Origin: JAJDIA01 sp031555145
Lineage (GTDB): Bacteria; Bacteroidota; Bacteroidia; Bacteroidales; Tannerellaceae
Length of the DNA stretch: 21,054 nt
Assembly (NCBI GenBank): GCA_031555145.1
Contig: JAVBUR010000126.1
Span: 1-21,054 of the forward strand
Direction of reading: 5' to 3'
Both the position numbers and the translations under genes were made by a program. The notes beneath the pieces were generated by a model, which saw only the letters and a program-made list of their open reading frames with translations, had not been told where the DNA came from and did not search any database. Positions 1 through 7,847 of the stretch are shown here, piece by piece. Each line of letters starts with the position of its first letter. Within the stretch, counting starts at the first letter, position 1.

Positions 1-60
1 AGGGGCTTACACCCCTGGCTACGAACACGATACCCCTGACGGGGCATTTTCACTGTCACG
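1..60. repeat. GC-rich small hairpins at left window edge
   Basis: Two short inverted repeats sit side by side: AGGGG (1-5) with CCCCT (12-16), and CCCC (33-36) with GGGG (41-44). The CCCCT motif recurs 21 bp apart. This resembles a REP-type intergenic repeat, but that is inference. Two frames stay open here for 35-46 codons and neither gives a recognisable protein, so the tail of an upstream gene cannot be excluded. Confidence 0.35.
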
Positions 61-247
61 ACCTCAAGTTATCCCCATACACGCATCAAAAGATGTGTAT
101 AAAGAGTAGCTCAAGAGGGGAAACGTCGCTGCGCTCCTGAGAATGAATTGGACGCTAAAACACGCCAACAAAAAAACTTTCAATTTCCGTACTATTTGAA
201 TATCCGACAAGGCGTCATTTATCGACAACTGGTTCTTTTTGCCTCTC

Positions 248-510
248 TACAGCTACTCTACTTTTTTTGTTGCTTCATGCAACAGGCCTATTAGACAATA
301 AATTACTGTGGCATCAGAGATTTTGTTGCAACAGTGTTGCCACAGATATAAAACGCTGTCTTGTTTGTAACCAAACAGGATGAAGACTTTAAACAGAGAG
401 CTGCCTTTTTAGGTTGCAACAGGTGTTGCAACAAAATCTCTGATGCCACAGTAATTCATTGTCTAATAGGCCTGTTGCATGAAGCAACAAAAAAAGGAAG
501 AGTAGCTGTA
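248..510. repeat. Long near-perfect inverted repeat (86-87 bp arms, about 90 bp centre)
   Basis: The left arm (248-333) and the reverse complement of the right arm (424-510) agree except for about three differences: one base and one indel near the outer T7/A7 run, and one A/G near position 299. The centre (334-423) holds its own hairpin, TGTTTG (362-367) with CAAACA (372-377). Each arm contains a 6-5-6 dyad, TGTTGC-N5-GCAACA (268-284 and 473-489), and the palindrome TGTTGCAACA (324-333 and 424-433). No TAnnTTTG box is visible in the centre on either strand, which argues against a simple invertible promoter. No target-site duplication or coding sequence is evident. It could be a MITE-like element, a bidirectional terminator or a recombination substrate. 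Confidence 0.9.
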
Positions 511-543
511 GGAGGGGGATATACACCGTAACCTGTCCCAAAA

Positions 544-620
544 ATCATCATTATGTTCCAAAACGATCGTCATTATGTTCCAAAACAAACGCGATGATGT
601 TCGTTTTGGATCGTCATTAT
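544..620. repeat. 22-bp-period direct repeat with inverted copy
   Basis: The 17-mer TCATTATGTTCCAAAAC occurs at 548-564 and again at 570-586, giving a 22-bp period. The 5' flanks, ATCA and ATCG, also match. CCAAAACAAAC (580-590) is then mirrored by GTTCGTTTTGG (599-609) with one mismatch. GATCGTCATTAT occurs at 565-576 and again at 609-620. It is non-coding as far as can be seen. Confidence 0.75.
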
Positions 621-677
621 CTTTTTTGTGGCGATTTGTCGATTTGACAATTCTGGCTGTTGGCCTTGATGAAACCA

Positions 678-785
678 GGCCTGCGCCTCAACCTCCTAAG
701 TCGTGCATCTCAGCCGTCTGGGTCGTGCGTCTCAGACGGCTGACTCGTGCGCCTCGCCCAGGTGAGGCCTGCGCCTCAATCCACC
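678..785. repeat. Tandem array of five 22-bp units with TGCGCCTCA core
   Basis: Units start at 678, 700, 722, 744 and 766, exactly 22 bp apart. The first 13 bases of each unit are conserved around [GC][GT]C[CG]TGC[GA][CT]CTC[AG] and the last nine vary. CAGCCGTCT (711-719) in unit 2 is perfectly inverted as AGACGGCTG (734-742) in unit 3, and the last junction contains TGAGGC-CTGC-GCCTCA (763-778). A 126-codon frame crosses the array, but its translation is low-complexity and unrecognisable, so the array is treated as intergenic. Confidence 0.8.
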
Positions 786-980
786 TTCAATTCCGGCCAG
801 ATATGAATATGTTGGAAACTTCTAAACCGGGTTGGTTTGAAGGGAATGAAGTTATTACGAAAGTGGGAAAATCAGGGGAGGGGATGGCTATAAAAAAGAA
901 AAGGCTATCTCCCGACAGCCAATCTTCATTGTTAACCTTAAATCTAATACCATGAAAAACACAGTGCAAATATATGGGTT

Positions 981-998
981 TTATGTTGTGCAACATAA
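981..998. promoter_or_regulatory. Palindrome, possible operator
   Basis: TTATGTTG-TG-CAACATAA is a perfect inverted repeat with 8-bp arms. It lies 147 bp before the glycosyltransferase start and 36 bp before a second AACAT-type palindrome. The regulator is unknown and operator function is inference. Confidence 0.4.
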
Positions 999-1034
999 TT
1001 ATTCGACATAAAAATGATGATCATTAGTGTTATT

Positions 1035-1050
1035 TAACATAAATATGTTA
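1035..1050. promoter_or_regulatory. Second palindrome upstream of the glycosyltransferase
   Basis: TAACATA-AA-TATGTTA is a perfect inverted repeat with 7-bp arms in an AT-rich stretch. It shares the AACAT/ATGTT half-site with the palindrome at 981-998, but with the half-sites in the opposite order. It could be a repressor or activator site for the -7 box at 1109. Confidence 0.4.
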
Positions 1051-1108
1051 TAAAACATGTCTTTTGATGGTTATTGGCTAAAAAAGGCTTAGTTTGTCCG
1101 ATTTTATG

Positions 1109-1116
1109 TAAGTTTG
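1109..1116 (+). promoter_or_regulatory. Bacteroidales -7 box TAAGTTTG
   Basis: This matches the TAnnTTTG consensus 29 bp before the glycosyltransferase ATG. A TTTG at 1093-1096 is too close (12 bp) to be a normal -33 element, so only the -7 half is supported. Confidence 0.55.
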
Positions 1117-1144
1117 CAGTTACACCATATTATAGTATTAGTCT

Positions 1145-2608
1145 ATGAAGCGTATTAATTGTTTTCTCTCCTATATAGATTTGCAGGCGACAGATCAGAC
1201 GATCGCTCAGTTGGCCGCGTCGCCGCTTGTCAAGCAAATCTACCTGGTCTCGACCGATCCGCAGGCACAACCCGTTGCTTCGGCTCAGTTGCTCTATACC
1301 AATGAGATGTGGGATACGGGTACGATCCGCCAGATAGCCAGTTTGTCGGATACCGATTATACCTTATTATATACTAAGTCCGACATCCTCCGTATGGGAC
1401 TTTTTGCCTTGGAACGTTTTCTGGCTGTGGCCGACGATACGGATGCAGGTATGGTGTATGCCGACTATTACGAATGGAAGGAAAACGGACGGACACCGCA
1501 TCCGGTGATCGATTACCAATTGGGAAGCCTGCGCGACGACTTTAATTTCGGATCGCTGCTGATTTACCGCTCGTCGGCTTTGCGTGAAGCCGCTGCCACG
1601 ATGCATACAGGCTATCACTTTGCCGGGTTGTACGACTTGCGGCTGAAAGTATCCCAGACTCAGCCCCTGGTGCATATCAACGAATATCTATATACGGAAG
1701 TGGAACACGACCACCGGAAGTCGGGCGAAAAACAATTCGACTATGTAGATCCGAAGAACCGTGCCGTGCAGATCGAAATGGAAGCCGCCTGCACCGACCA
1801 CCTGAAGAAGACGGGTGGCTATCTGGCTCCGAAGTTCACGCCAATCGACTTCTCAGCCGGCGACTTTGCGGTGGAAGCCACGGTGATTATTCCGGTCAGG
1901 AATCGTATCCGTACGATTGAAGACGCCATTCGCTCGGTGCTGAAACAAGAAACCAATTTTGTTTTCAACCTGATTGTGATCGACAATCATTCTACAGACG
2001 GTACGTCGGAGGCTATCCGGAAATATGCCGACGATCGCTTGTTGATCCATCTACAACCCGATCGCGACGATTTGGAGATCGGTGGTTGTTGGAATCTTGG
2101 GGTGCATCATCCGGCCTGTGGAAAGTTTGCCGTTCAACTTGACAGTGATGATGTGTATAGTGGCGAAGATACGCTGCAAAAGATTGTCGACGCCTTCTAT
2201 GCCCAGCAATGCGGTATGGTGGTGGGGACGTACCAGATGACAAACTTCGATATGGAGATGATCCCGCCGGGCGTGATTGACCATCGCGAATGGACGCCGG
2301 AGAACGGGCGCAACAACGCCTTGCGAATCAACGGGCTGGGGGCTCCGCGGGCGTTCTATACGCCGCTGCTGCGTTCAATCAATCTGCCGAACACCAGCTA
2401 CGGAGAGGATTATGCGCTGGGGCTGCGTATCAGCCGTGACTACCAGATCGGACGGGTGTACGATGTGTTGTATCTCTGTCGTCGGTGGGAAGACAACTCG
2501 GATGCTTCGTTGGATATAGTCAAAGCAAATAGATATAATACATACAAAGACCGTATCCGCACCTGGGAACTGGAAGCGCGTCTGAAAAGAAACAAGCATG
2601 AAATTTAA
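1145..2608 (+). CDS. Glycosyltransferase family 2 protein with two GT-A-like halves
   Basis: Predicted to transfer a sugar from a nucleotide-sugar donor, probably in the cytoplasm during surface glycan synthesis; donor and acceptor cannot be read from the sequence. The 487-residue protein has no signal peptide. The C-terminal half (about 243-487) is a clear GT2 GT-A domain: VIIPVRNR at the start, VIDNHSTDGT near 278-287, the metal-binding D333-S-D335-D336, the GED motif at 420-422 and a final RRW at 446-448. The N-terminal 200 residues look like a second, diverged GT-A fold (for example YTLLYTKSD near 72-80, then MVYADYY), without a full catalytic set. The last 11 bp overlap the next gene, so the two are probably co-translated. 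The ATG follows a TAAGTTTG box. Confidence 0.88.
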   Translation: MKRINCFLSYIDLQATDQTIAQLAASPLVKQIYLVSTDPQAQPVASAQLLYTNEMWDTGTIRQIASLSDTDYTLLYTKSDILRMGLFALERFLAVADDTDAGMVYADYYEWKENGRTPHPVIDYQLGSLRDDFNFGSLLIYRSSALREAAATMHTGYHFAGLYDLRLKVSQTQPLVHINEYLYTEVEHDHRKSGEKQFDYVDPKNRAVQIEMEAACTDHLKKTGGYLAPKFTPIDFSAGDFAVEATVIIPVRNRIRTIEDAIRSVLKQETNFVFNLIVIDNHSTDGTSEAIRKYADDRLLIHLQPDRDDLEIGGCWNLGVHHPACGKFAVQLDSDDVYSGEDTLQKIVDAFYAQQCGMVVGTYQMTNFDMEMIPPGVIDHREWTPENGRNNALRINGLGAPRAFYTPLLRSINLPNTSYGEDYALGLRISRDYQIGRVYDVLYLCRRWEDNSDASLDIVKANRYNTYKDRIRTWELEARLKRNKHEI

Positions 2609-3560
2609 TAACTGGATCAGTTCGTCGCAGGCAAAGGAATTGCAGATTAAGCAACTGGCGGTGTGGCCGCTGGCTGCGAAAAATTATCTCTCACTACAGT
2701 CGGTGCGAGAGAAAACACTGACGGTAGACGGTAGCGTGGTGAAGGTACAGTTTAATCCGGCACGCATCGCTTCGGCAACGGCCAAGGTGGATGCGGGCTC
2801 ATTGAAGGAACGACGGTGTTTCCTCTGTATGGAGAATCTGCCGGAAGAACAAACGCGGTTGCCGTTTGGGCTGGATTATCTGTTCCTGTGTAACCCGTTC
2901 CCGATATTCCCTGAACATTTCACGGTTTCAACCCGAGAGCATACTGAGCAGGGGATTCTTTCGCGTTTCCGCGATTTTCTGGAACTGACGCGTAGGGTAG
3001 AAGAATATACGGTGTTTTATAATGGCCCGCGCAGTGGCGCCTCGGCACCGGATCATGCCCATTTTCAGGTGGTGACTCGCTCGGTCATGCCGTTGGACGA
3101 TGAATGGGAAGGACAACTGGTAGCCTGTGGCCGGTTGCTGCGGGAGGAGGGTACCGGAAAATTATTCTTGCTAAATAGTAACCAACGGAATGGTTTTGTG
3201 ATTAAGTCGTCGGACGAATCGGATACCGAATCACTTTTCAATAGCCTCTGCAACGCAATAGGCCAGGAAGCCGACGAAATGGAACCGAAGATGAATCTTT
3301 TTGGCTATTACGTGAATAAAAGCTGGGTTTTGATTGTGATTCCACGTCGGCAGCATCGTCCGACGTACTATTTTATGGAAGGGCCTGATCGTATCCTGAC
3401 CAGTCCCGGCTGTGCCGATATCGGTGGTTTGTTTATTACCACAAGGGAAGAAGATTTTGAAAAGGTCAATCCGGATGTCCTGCGTGACATTTACCGGCAA
3501 GTTTGTTTAAGTCTTTCTGATATGGAAAGAATCGTTGAACGGATGAATGATACTGAATAA
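2598..3560 (+). CDS. DUF4922 protein, HIT/GalT-like nucleotidyltransferase or phosphorylase
   Basis: A 320-residue cytoplasmic protein resembling DUF4922 and ATP adenylyltransferase or GDP-sugar phosphorylase relatives. The histidine-triad-like signature is APDHAHFQ, with H153, H155 and Q157. A CFLC pair (C74, C77) may bind zinc, as in GalT-type enzymes, and NPFPIFPEHFTV (99-110) matches the conserved strand before the active site. This implies nucleotidyl transfer or phosphorolysis of a nucleotide-linked substrate, but the substrate is not known from sequence. The ATG lies inside the end of the glycosyltransferase gene, an 11-bp overlap that points to functional coupling with sugar-nucleotide chemistry. 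Family assignment is firm; activity is inference. Confidence 0.85.
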   Translation: MKFNNWISSSQAKELQIKQLAVWPLAAKNYLSLQSVREKTLTVDGSVVKVQFNPARIASATAKVDAGSLKERRCFLCMENLPEEQTRLPFGLDYLFLCNPFPIFPEHFTVSTREHTEQGILSRFRDFLELTRRVEEYTVFYNGPRSGASAPDHAHFQVVTRSVMPLDDEWEGQLVACGRLLREEGTGKLFLLNSNQRNGFVIKSSDESDTESLFNSLCNAIGQEADEMEPKMNLFGYYVNKSWVLIVIPRRQHRPTYYFMEGPDRILTSPGCADIGGLFITTREEDFEKVNPDVLRDIYRQVCLSLSDMERIVERMNDTE

Positions 3561-3567
3561 TTATCTC

Positions 3568-3575
3568 TATCTTTG
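3568..3575 (+). promoter_or_regulatory. -7 box TATCTTTG for the sppA-lpxK-thiL operon
   Basis: A perfect TAnnTTTG match between the DUF4922 gene and sppA, implying a 5' leader of about 60-65 nt. No TTG stands at the expected -33 spacing, so the upstream half is weak. Confidence 0.65.
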
Positions 3576-3644
3576 TCGATTAGACATGATTCAGGGAAGG
3601 ATCGGTCGGATATATTAATTTAACCCTCTTTTATTTATATCGTT

Positions 3645-5408
3645 ATGAAGCAATTTTTCAAAATGATGTTTGCCTCGGTGTTCGGTACAATGATCGCCAT
3701 CGGGCTCTTTTTCTTATTGTCAATTTTTATACTGATCGGTATTGCCGGTAGTATGGGCAGTACCTCTACGTATGTGCCCACATCGAATACAGTGTATAAA
3801 ATCGAACTGAATGGTTCCATCATGGATAATGCGACCGAGAATCCGTTTGCCGCCCTGATGGGGGAAACAAACAAGGCTCTTTCGCTGACTACTTTGATCG
3901 AATCCATTGAGGCGGCCAAAAACAATGCCAACATTGCAGGTATCTACCTGGATGCCTCCTCACTTTCGACAGGTTCGGCCAATCTACAGGCACTGCGCCG
4001 CGCGTTGATTGATTTCAAGGAAAGTGGAAAGTTCCTTGTGGCCTATGCCGACTCTTATACACAAGGTTGTTATTACCTGTGTTCGGTGGCTGATAAGGTA
4101 TTTATGAATCCGGCGGGTATGTTGGGTATTACGGGTATTGCTTCGCAAAGCCTGTTTTTCAAAGGACTGATGGATAAAGTCGGCGTCAACATGGAGATCT
4201 TTAAGGTGGGTACCTATAAAGGTTACGTTGAGCCATTTATGTTGGATAAACTGAGTGATGCCAACCGCGAACAGATCCAGTCGTATGCCTCTTCGATCTG
4301 GAACACGCTGGCCGCCGGTATGGCTGAGAGCCGCAAACTGTCGGCCGACGCAGTGAATGCCTTTGCCAACGAAGGGCTTATTTATGGAGCTGCGGAACTG
4401 GCCGTTGAGCGTGGTTTTGTGGACGAACTGAAATATCGCTCCGAAGTAGAAGCGTATGTAAAGGAGTTGGCCGGCCAGACGGATGAAAAGTTGAAGACCG
4501 TTGGTGTGGATAAAATGAAGAATATCAAGAAGACTGAAAAGAAATATGCCGACCAGATAGCCGTCCTCTATGCCGAAGGTGAAATCACGGAAGAAAGTGC
4601 TGCCATGTATGATACCGATGCCCGTATCACCGGTAAGCTGGCGGATGAACTGATCCGTTTGAAAGATAATGATGACGTGAAGGCAGTCGTGTTGCGTGTC
4701 AATTCGCCGGGAGGCAGCGCCTATATTTCCGAACAGATCTGGCGCCAGGTCATTGAATTGAAAAAGACGAAGCCGATAGTTGTGTCTATGGGTAGCATGG
4801 CTGCTTCGGGCGGTTATTATATCTCATGCGCCGCTACTAAGATTATTGCTGAATCGAATACACTGACCGGTTCGATTGGAGTCTTTGGCACTTTTCCTAT
4901 CTATGGAGAAGTAATGAAAAAAGTAGGTGTAAGCTCTGACGTGGTGAAAACAAATACATATGCTGACATGGGTGATATAAGCCGTTCGTTCCGTGAAGAT
5001 GAACGGGCGCTGATGCAAGGCTATGTGGAACGGATTTATGATTTGTTCCTTACCCGTTGTGCTGATGGAAGAGGGGTGACAAAAGAAGAGATAGATGTGA
5101 TCGGACAAGGCCGTGTGTGGACCGGCGAACAGGCATTGGAAAGAGGCTTGGTAGATGAACTGGGCGGTTTGGATAAAGCGGTTCAGGTAGCAGCCGAACT
5201 GGCTGAAGTGTCTGATTATGGTATTATGCAGGTGACGGGGTCTAAGGATATGTGGACTGAATTCATCGAAAAGCAATTAGGGGAAATGAAAATGGGATTG
5301 TTGAAAAGCACACTTGGCGAGGAACTCGAATATGTGAAACAGTTGCAACAAATCCGGTCGGTCAGTGGCGTACAGGCTCGTCTGCCCTATGATGTGAAAC
5401 CTATGTAA
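3645..5408 (+). CDS. sppA: Signal peptide peptidase SppA (protease IV, 67K type)
   Basis: A membrane-anchored serine protease that degrades signal peptides left in the inner membrane after secretion. It has 587 residues, the usual length of the long SppA form with two tandem ClpP-like domains. One strong N-terminal membrane segment spans about residues 9-36. The general-base lysine is K192 in VGTYKGYVEPF of the first domain, and the nucleophile is S388 in MAASGGYYIS of the second, preceded by NSPGGSA (353-359). Both halves of the Ser-Lys dyad are therefore intact. It is the first gene of an operon with lpxK (5-bp gap) and thiL, so it is probably driven by the TATCTTTG box at 3568. Confidence 0.96.
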   Translation: MKQFFKMMFASVFGTMIAIGLFFLLSIFILIGIAGSMGSTSTYVPTSNTVYKIELNGSIMDNATENPFAALMGETNKALSLTTLIESIEAAKNNANIAGIYLDASSLSTGSANLQALRRALIDFKESGKFLVAYADSYTQGCYYLCSVADKVFMNPAGMLGITGIASQSLFFKGLMDKVGVNMEIFKVGTYKGYVEPFMLDKLSDANREQIQSYASSIWNTLAAGMAESRKLSADAVNAFANEGLIYGAAELAVERGFVDELKYRSEVEAYVKELAGQTDEKLKTVGVDKMKNIKKTEKKYADQIAVLYAEGEITEESAAMYDTDARITGKLADELIRLKDNDDVKAVVLRVNSPGGSAYISEQIWRQVIELKKTKPIVVSMGSMAASGGYYISCAATKIIAESNTLTGSIGVFGTFPIYGEVMKKVGVSSDVVKTNTYADMGDISRSFREDERALMQGYVERIYDLFLTRCADGRGVTKEEIDVIGQGRVWTGEQALERGLVDELGGLDKAVQVAAELAEVSDYGIMQVTGSKDMWTEFIEKQLGEMKMGLLKSTLGEELEYVKQLQQIRSVSGVQARLPYDVKPM

Positions 5409-5413
5409 GAAAT

Positions 5414-6517
5414 ATGTCGTCGGAGCGTCTGGTTGATTTTAGGTATCTTCTGACTCCCATTGCTTATATCTATGGGCTGGTGGTTAAGATGAGAAATCAA
5501 TTGTTCAATTGGGGTATACTCCCGACGGAACAATATGACATTCCGGTGATTTGTATTGGAAATCTGGCGGTTGGCGGAACGGGTAAGACGCCACATATCG
5601 AATATGTGGTCCGTCTGTTGCGGCGTACGTATCGCGTGGCTGTCCTCAGCCGGGGCTATAAAAGGAAAACGAAAGGTTTTATTCTATCTACTCCGACAAG
5701 TAAAAGTACGGAGATCGGAGATGAACCGTATCAAATTAAAAAGAAGTATTCAGATATCATTGTGGCGGTCGATGCCGACCGCCGCCGTGGTATTCGTACC
5801 TTATTGGAGTTGCCGGCGGCTGAACGACCAGAAGTGATCTTGCTGGACGACGGTTTCCAGCATCGTTATGTGACGCCGTCGCTGTCTATCCTGCTGACGG
5901 ATTATCACCGGCTGTTTTATGATGATAAGCTGATGCCGGTAGGACGTTTGCGTGAACCGGCCAGTGCGGTGGATCGGGCGGATATGGTGATTGTCACCAA
6001 GTGCGAACACGAGCTGAAGCCGATCGAACACCGTATCATTGAAAGCCGTATGGGATTGCGCCCTCACCACGAGTGGTTTATCACCCGTATCAAATATGGC
6101 GAACTCCGTCCGATATTTCCGGAAGGCCGCCCGTTGGTGAAAAGGGATATCCGTAAGAACGACGGTGTGCTGGTCTTCTCCGGTATAGCCCGTCAGGATA
6201 ACTTCGTGGCAGAGATCAAGCGATATTCTACGCGGGTGACAGTGCTTTCGTTTCCCGATCATCATGATTTCACGGAAGAAGATATGGAGAAGTTAGATCT
6301 GGCATTTACCCAGTTGGGCGCGGGTGAACGATGGATCATCACCACCGAGAAGGATGCCGCCAGGCTGTATGAGAATCCGTATGTGCCGGAGGCCTGGAAA
6401 GCACGGATATATACCCAACCGATCGTAATCGAATTCCACGACAGGAAAGAAGCGGAATTTGACACGCTCATTAAAAAGCATATTGACTCCATCAAACAAC
6501 ATGGGGTTGCACGTTAA
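5414..6517 (+). CDS. lpxK: Tetraacyldisaccharide 4'-kinase LpxK
   Basis: Phosphorylates the 4' position of the lipid A disaccharide precursor at the cytoplasmic face of the inner membrane, using ATP. The length of 367 residues is normal. The N-terminal hydrophobic helix (about 11-25) would anchor it to the membrane. The Walker A motif is GNLAVGGTGKTP (49-60), and the DDGFQH signature is at 145-150. Bacteroidales usually remove the 4'-phosphate later by other enzymes, but the kinase is still required for the pathway; that part is general knowledge and is not shown here. The start lies 5 bp after the sppA stop and the stop 6 bp before thiL, so the three genes are probably one transcript. Confidence 0.97.
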   Translation: MSSERLVDFRYLLTPIAYIYGLVVKMRNQLFNWGILPTEQYDIPVICIGNLAVGGTGKTPHIEYVVRLLRRTYRVAVLSRGYKRKTKGFILSTPTSKSTEIGDEPYQIKKKYSDIIVAVDADRRRGIRTLLELPAAERPEVILLDDGFQHRYVTPSLSILLTDYHRLFYDDKLMPVGRLREPASAVDRADMVIVTKCEHELKPIEHRIIESRMGLRPHHEWFITRIKYGELRPIFPEGRPLVKRDIRKNDGVLVFSGIARQDNFVAEIKRYSTRVTVLSFPDHHDFTEEDMEKLDLAFTQLGAGERWIITTEKDAARLYENPYVPEAWKARIYTQPIVIEFHDRKEAEFDTLIKKHIDSIKQHGVAR

Positions 6518-6523
6518 GAGATT

Positions 6524-7555
6524 ATGAATAAAAGAACAGAAATTGCTGCTTTAGGCGAATTCGGATTGATTCGCCACCTGACGTCAGACATTAAGTTAAC
6601 AAACACAAGTACGTTGAAAGGCATTGGAGATGATGCCGCTGTACTCGATTATAACGAAAAACAGCTATTAGTCACGACCGATCTCCTGCTGGAAGGTATC
6701 CACTTCGATCTTACTTATGTTCCGATGAAACATTTGGGATACAAGTCGGCGATAGTTAACTTTTCGGACGTATGTGCTATGAATGGGCGTCCGAAGCAAA
6801 TCACCGTTTCGTTAGGAATATCCAAGCGCTTTTCAGTAGAAGACCTGACTGCTTTTTATGACGGGCTGAAACTGGCATGTGAGGTATATGGCGTAGATTT
6901 GGTGGGTGGAGATACCTCGGCTTCACTGACAGGCTTCGCCATCAGCATTACCTGCATAGGCGAGGGAGAGAAAGGGAAAGTAGTCTATCGCAGCGGAGCC
7001 AAAGAAACGGATCTCGTTTGCGTATCCGGCGACTTGGGTGCGGCCTACATGGGATTGCAGTTGTTGGAGCGAGAGAAAAAAGTCTTCCAGGGAGATGCCG
7101 ATTTCAAACCGGACTTCTCCGGCAAGGAATACCTGTTGGAGCGTCAACTGAAACCCGAAGCCCGTAAAGATATTGTAGAGATGCTCGATAATGCCGGTAT
7201 CGTTCCGACATCGATGATCGATATATCTGACGGCCTCTCCTCCGAATTGCTACATATTTCGCGCGAAAGCAAGGTCGGTTGCCGTATTTATGAAGATCGT
7301 ATCCCTATCGACTACCAAACGGCAGCGATGGCAGAACAATTTAATATGAACCTGGTGACAGCTGCTATGAATGGCGGCGAAGACTATGAGTTGCTTTTCA
7401 CCGTTCCCCTTGTCTACCATGAAACGATGGAAGCCATGGAAGGCATTAAAGTAATCGGCCATATTACAAAGCCGGAACTGGGCAACTATCTCGTCGGCCG
7501 CGATGGCGGCGAAGTCGAACTAAAAGCCCAAGGCTGGAACTCCTTGGAGGGGTAA
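6524..7555 (+). CDS. thiL: Thiamine-phosphate kinase ThiL
   Basis: Converts thiamine monophosphate to thiamine pyrophosphate with ATP, the last step of cofactor synthesis. The 343 residues fit the family. Visible signatures are the N-terminal LGEFGLIRHLT, the metal-binding GIGDDAAV (33-40), TTDLLLEGIHFDL (51-63), NFSDVCAMNGRPK (79-91), VGGDTS and MIDISDGLSSE. All are conserved, so the enzyme should be active. It is the last gene of the sppA-lpxK-thiL run. The link between thiamine and envelope genes is a matter of gene order, with no pathway link visible. No riboswitch is seen in front of it. Confidence 0.96.
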   Translation: MNKRTEIAALGEFGLIRHLTSDIKLTNTSTLKGIGDDAAVLDYNEKQLLVTTDLLLEGIHFDLTYVPMKHLGYKSAIVNFSDVCAMNGRPKQITVSLGISKRFSVEDLTAFYDGLKLACEVYGVDLVGGDTSASLTGFAISITCIGEGEKGKVVYRSGAKETDLVCVSGDLGAAYMGLQLLEREKKVFQGDADFKPDFSGKEYLLERQLKPEARKDIVEMLDNAGIVPTSMIDISDGLSSELLHISRESKVGCRIYEDRIPIDYQTAAMAEQFNMNLVTAAMNGGEDYELLFTVPLVYHETMEAMEGIKVIGHITKPELGNYLVGRDGGEVELKAQGWNSLEG

Positions 7556-7687
7556 GTGGATGATAATAAGTGGATAGAGAATGGGTGGCGGATGAATAGT
7601 TGGTAGATAGCGGGTAAATTGCAAACGCATCGTGAGTGCAGCGCAAAAGGAATAGTAAATAATTTTAATAAAAATCACCCTAAACTA

Positions 7688-7717
7688 TTGCTTATTCAAA
7701 AAAAGCCCCTATCTTTG
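7688..7717 (+). promoter_or_regulatory. tRNA-Phe promoter (-33 TTG, -7 TATCTTTG)
   Basis: TTG at 7688-7690 and TATCTTTG at 7710-7717 are separated by 19 bp, the best complete Bacteroidales promoter in the window. The tRNA begins 49 bp after the -7 box, leaving a leader to be trimmed by RNase P. Confidence 0.75.
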
Positions 7718-7766
7718 CACCCGTATTCAAAGCAACAGTACAGCGGTACTAAACAGAACGATACAA

Positions 7767-7839
7767 GGTGCCATAGCTCAGTTGGTAGAGCAAAGGACTG
7801 AAAATCCTTGTGTCCCCGGTTCGATTCCTGGTGGCACCA
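7767..7839 (+). tRNA. tRNA-Phe (GAA)
   Basis: A complete 73-nt cloverleaf. The acceptor stem pairs GGTGCCA with TGGCACC, the D arm is GCTC-AGTTGGTAGA-GC, and the anticodon stem AAGGA/TCCTT encloses the loop CTGAAAA with anticodon GAA at 7800-7802. The T loop is TTCGATT, and the T stem CCCGG/CCTGG has one C-T mismatch in the middle. The discriminator base is A7839 and CCA is not encoded, so it must be added afterwards. The tRNA stands alone with its own promoter and terminator. No duplicate of its 3' end was seen nearby that would mark an integrated element. Confidence 0.97.
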
Positions 7840-7847
7840 CTTTTAAG

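Noticed and set aside
2..143. Open frames at the left edge that might be the 3' end of an upstream gene
   Set aside because: Two overlapping frames are open for 35 and 46 codons and neither yields a recognisable protein; the stretch also contains GC hairpins typical of intergenic repeats.
334..423. Invertible promoter in the centre of the long inverted repeat
   Set aside because: No TAnnTTTG box is present on either strand of the central 90 bp and no recombinase gene is in the window.
678..785. CRISPR array
   Set aside because: Units are only 22 bp with 9-bp variable parts, far too short for repeat plus spacer, and no cas gene is present.
575..955. A 126-codon + strand frame across the left repeat arrays
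   Set aside because: It runs through the 22-bp array, its translation is compositionally odd and matches no family I know, and it has no suitable promoter box or start context.
6450..6530. Thiamine (TPP) riboswitch in front of thiL
   Set aside because: The gap to lpxK is only 6 bp and no TPP-box-like sequence is seen; thiL appears to be read from the operon promoter.
7767..7839. tRNA-Phe as the attachment site of an integrated element
   Set aside because: No second copy of the tRNA 3' end and no integrase gene was found within the window.
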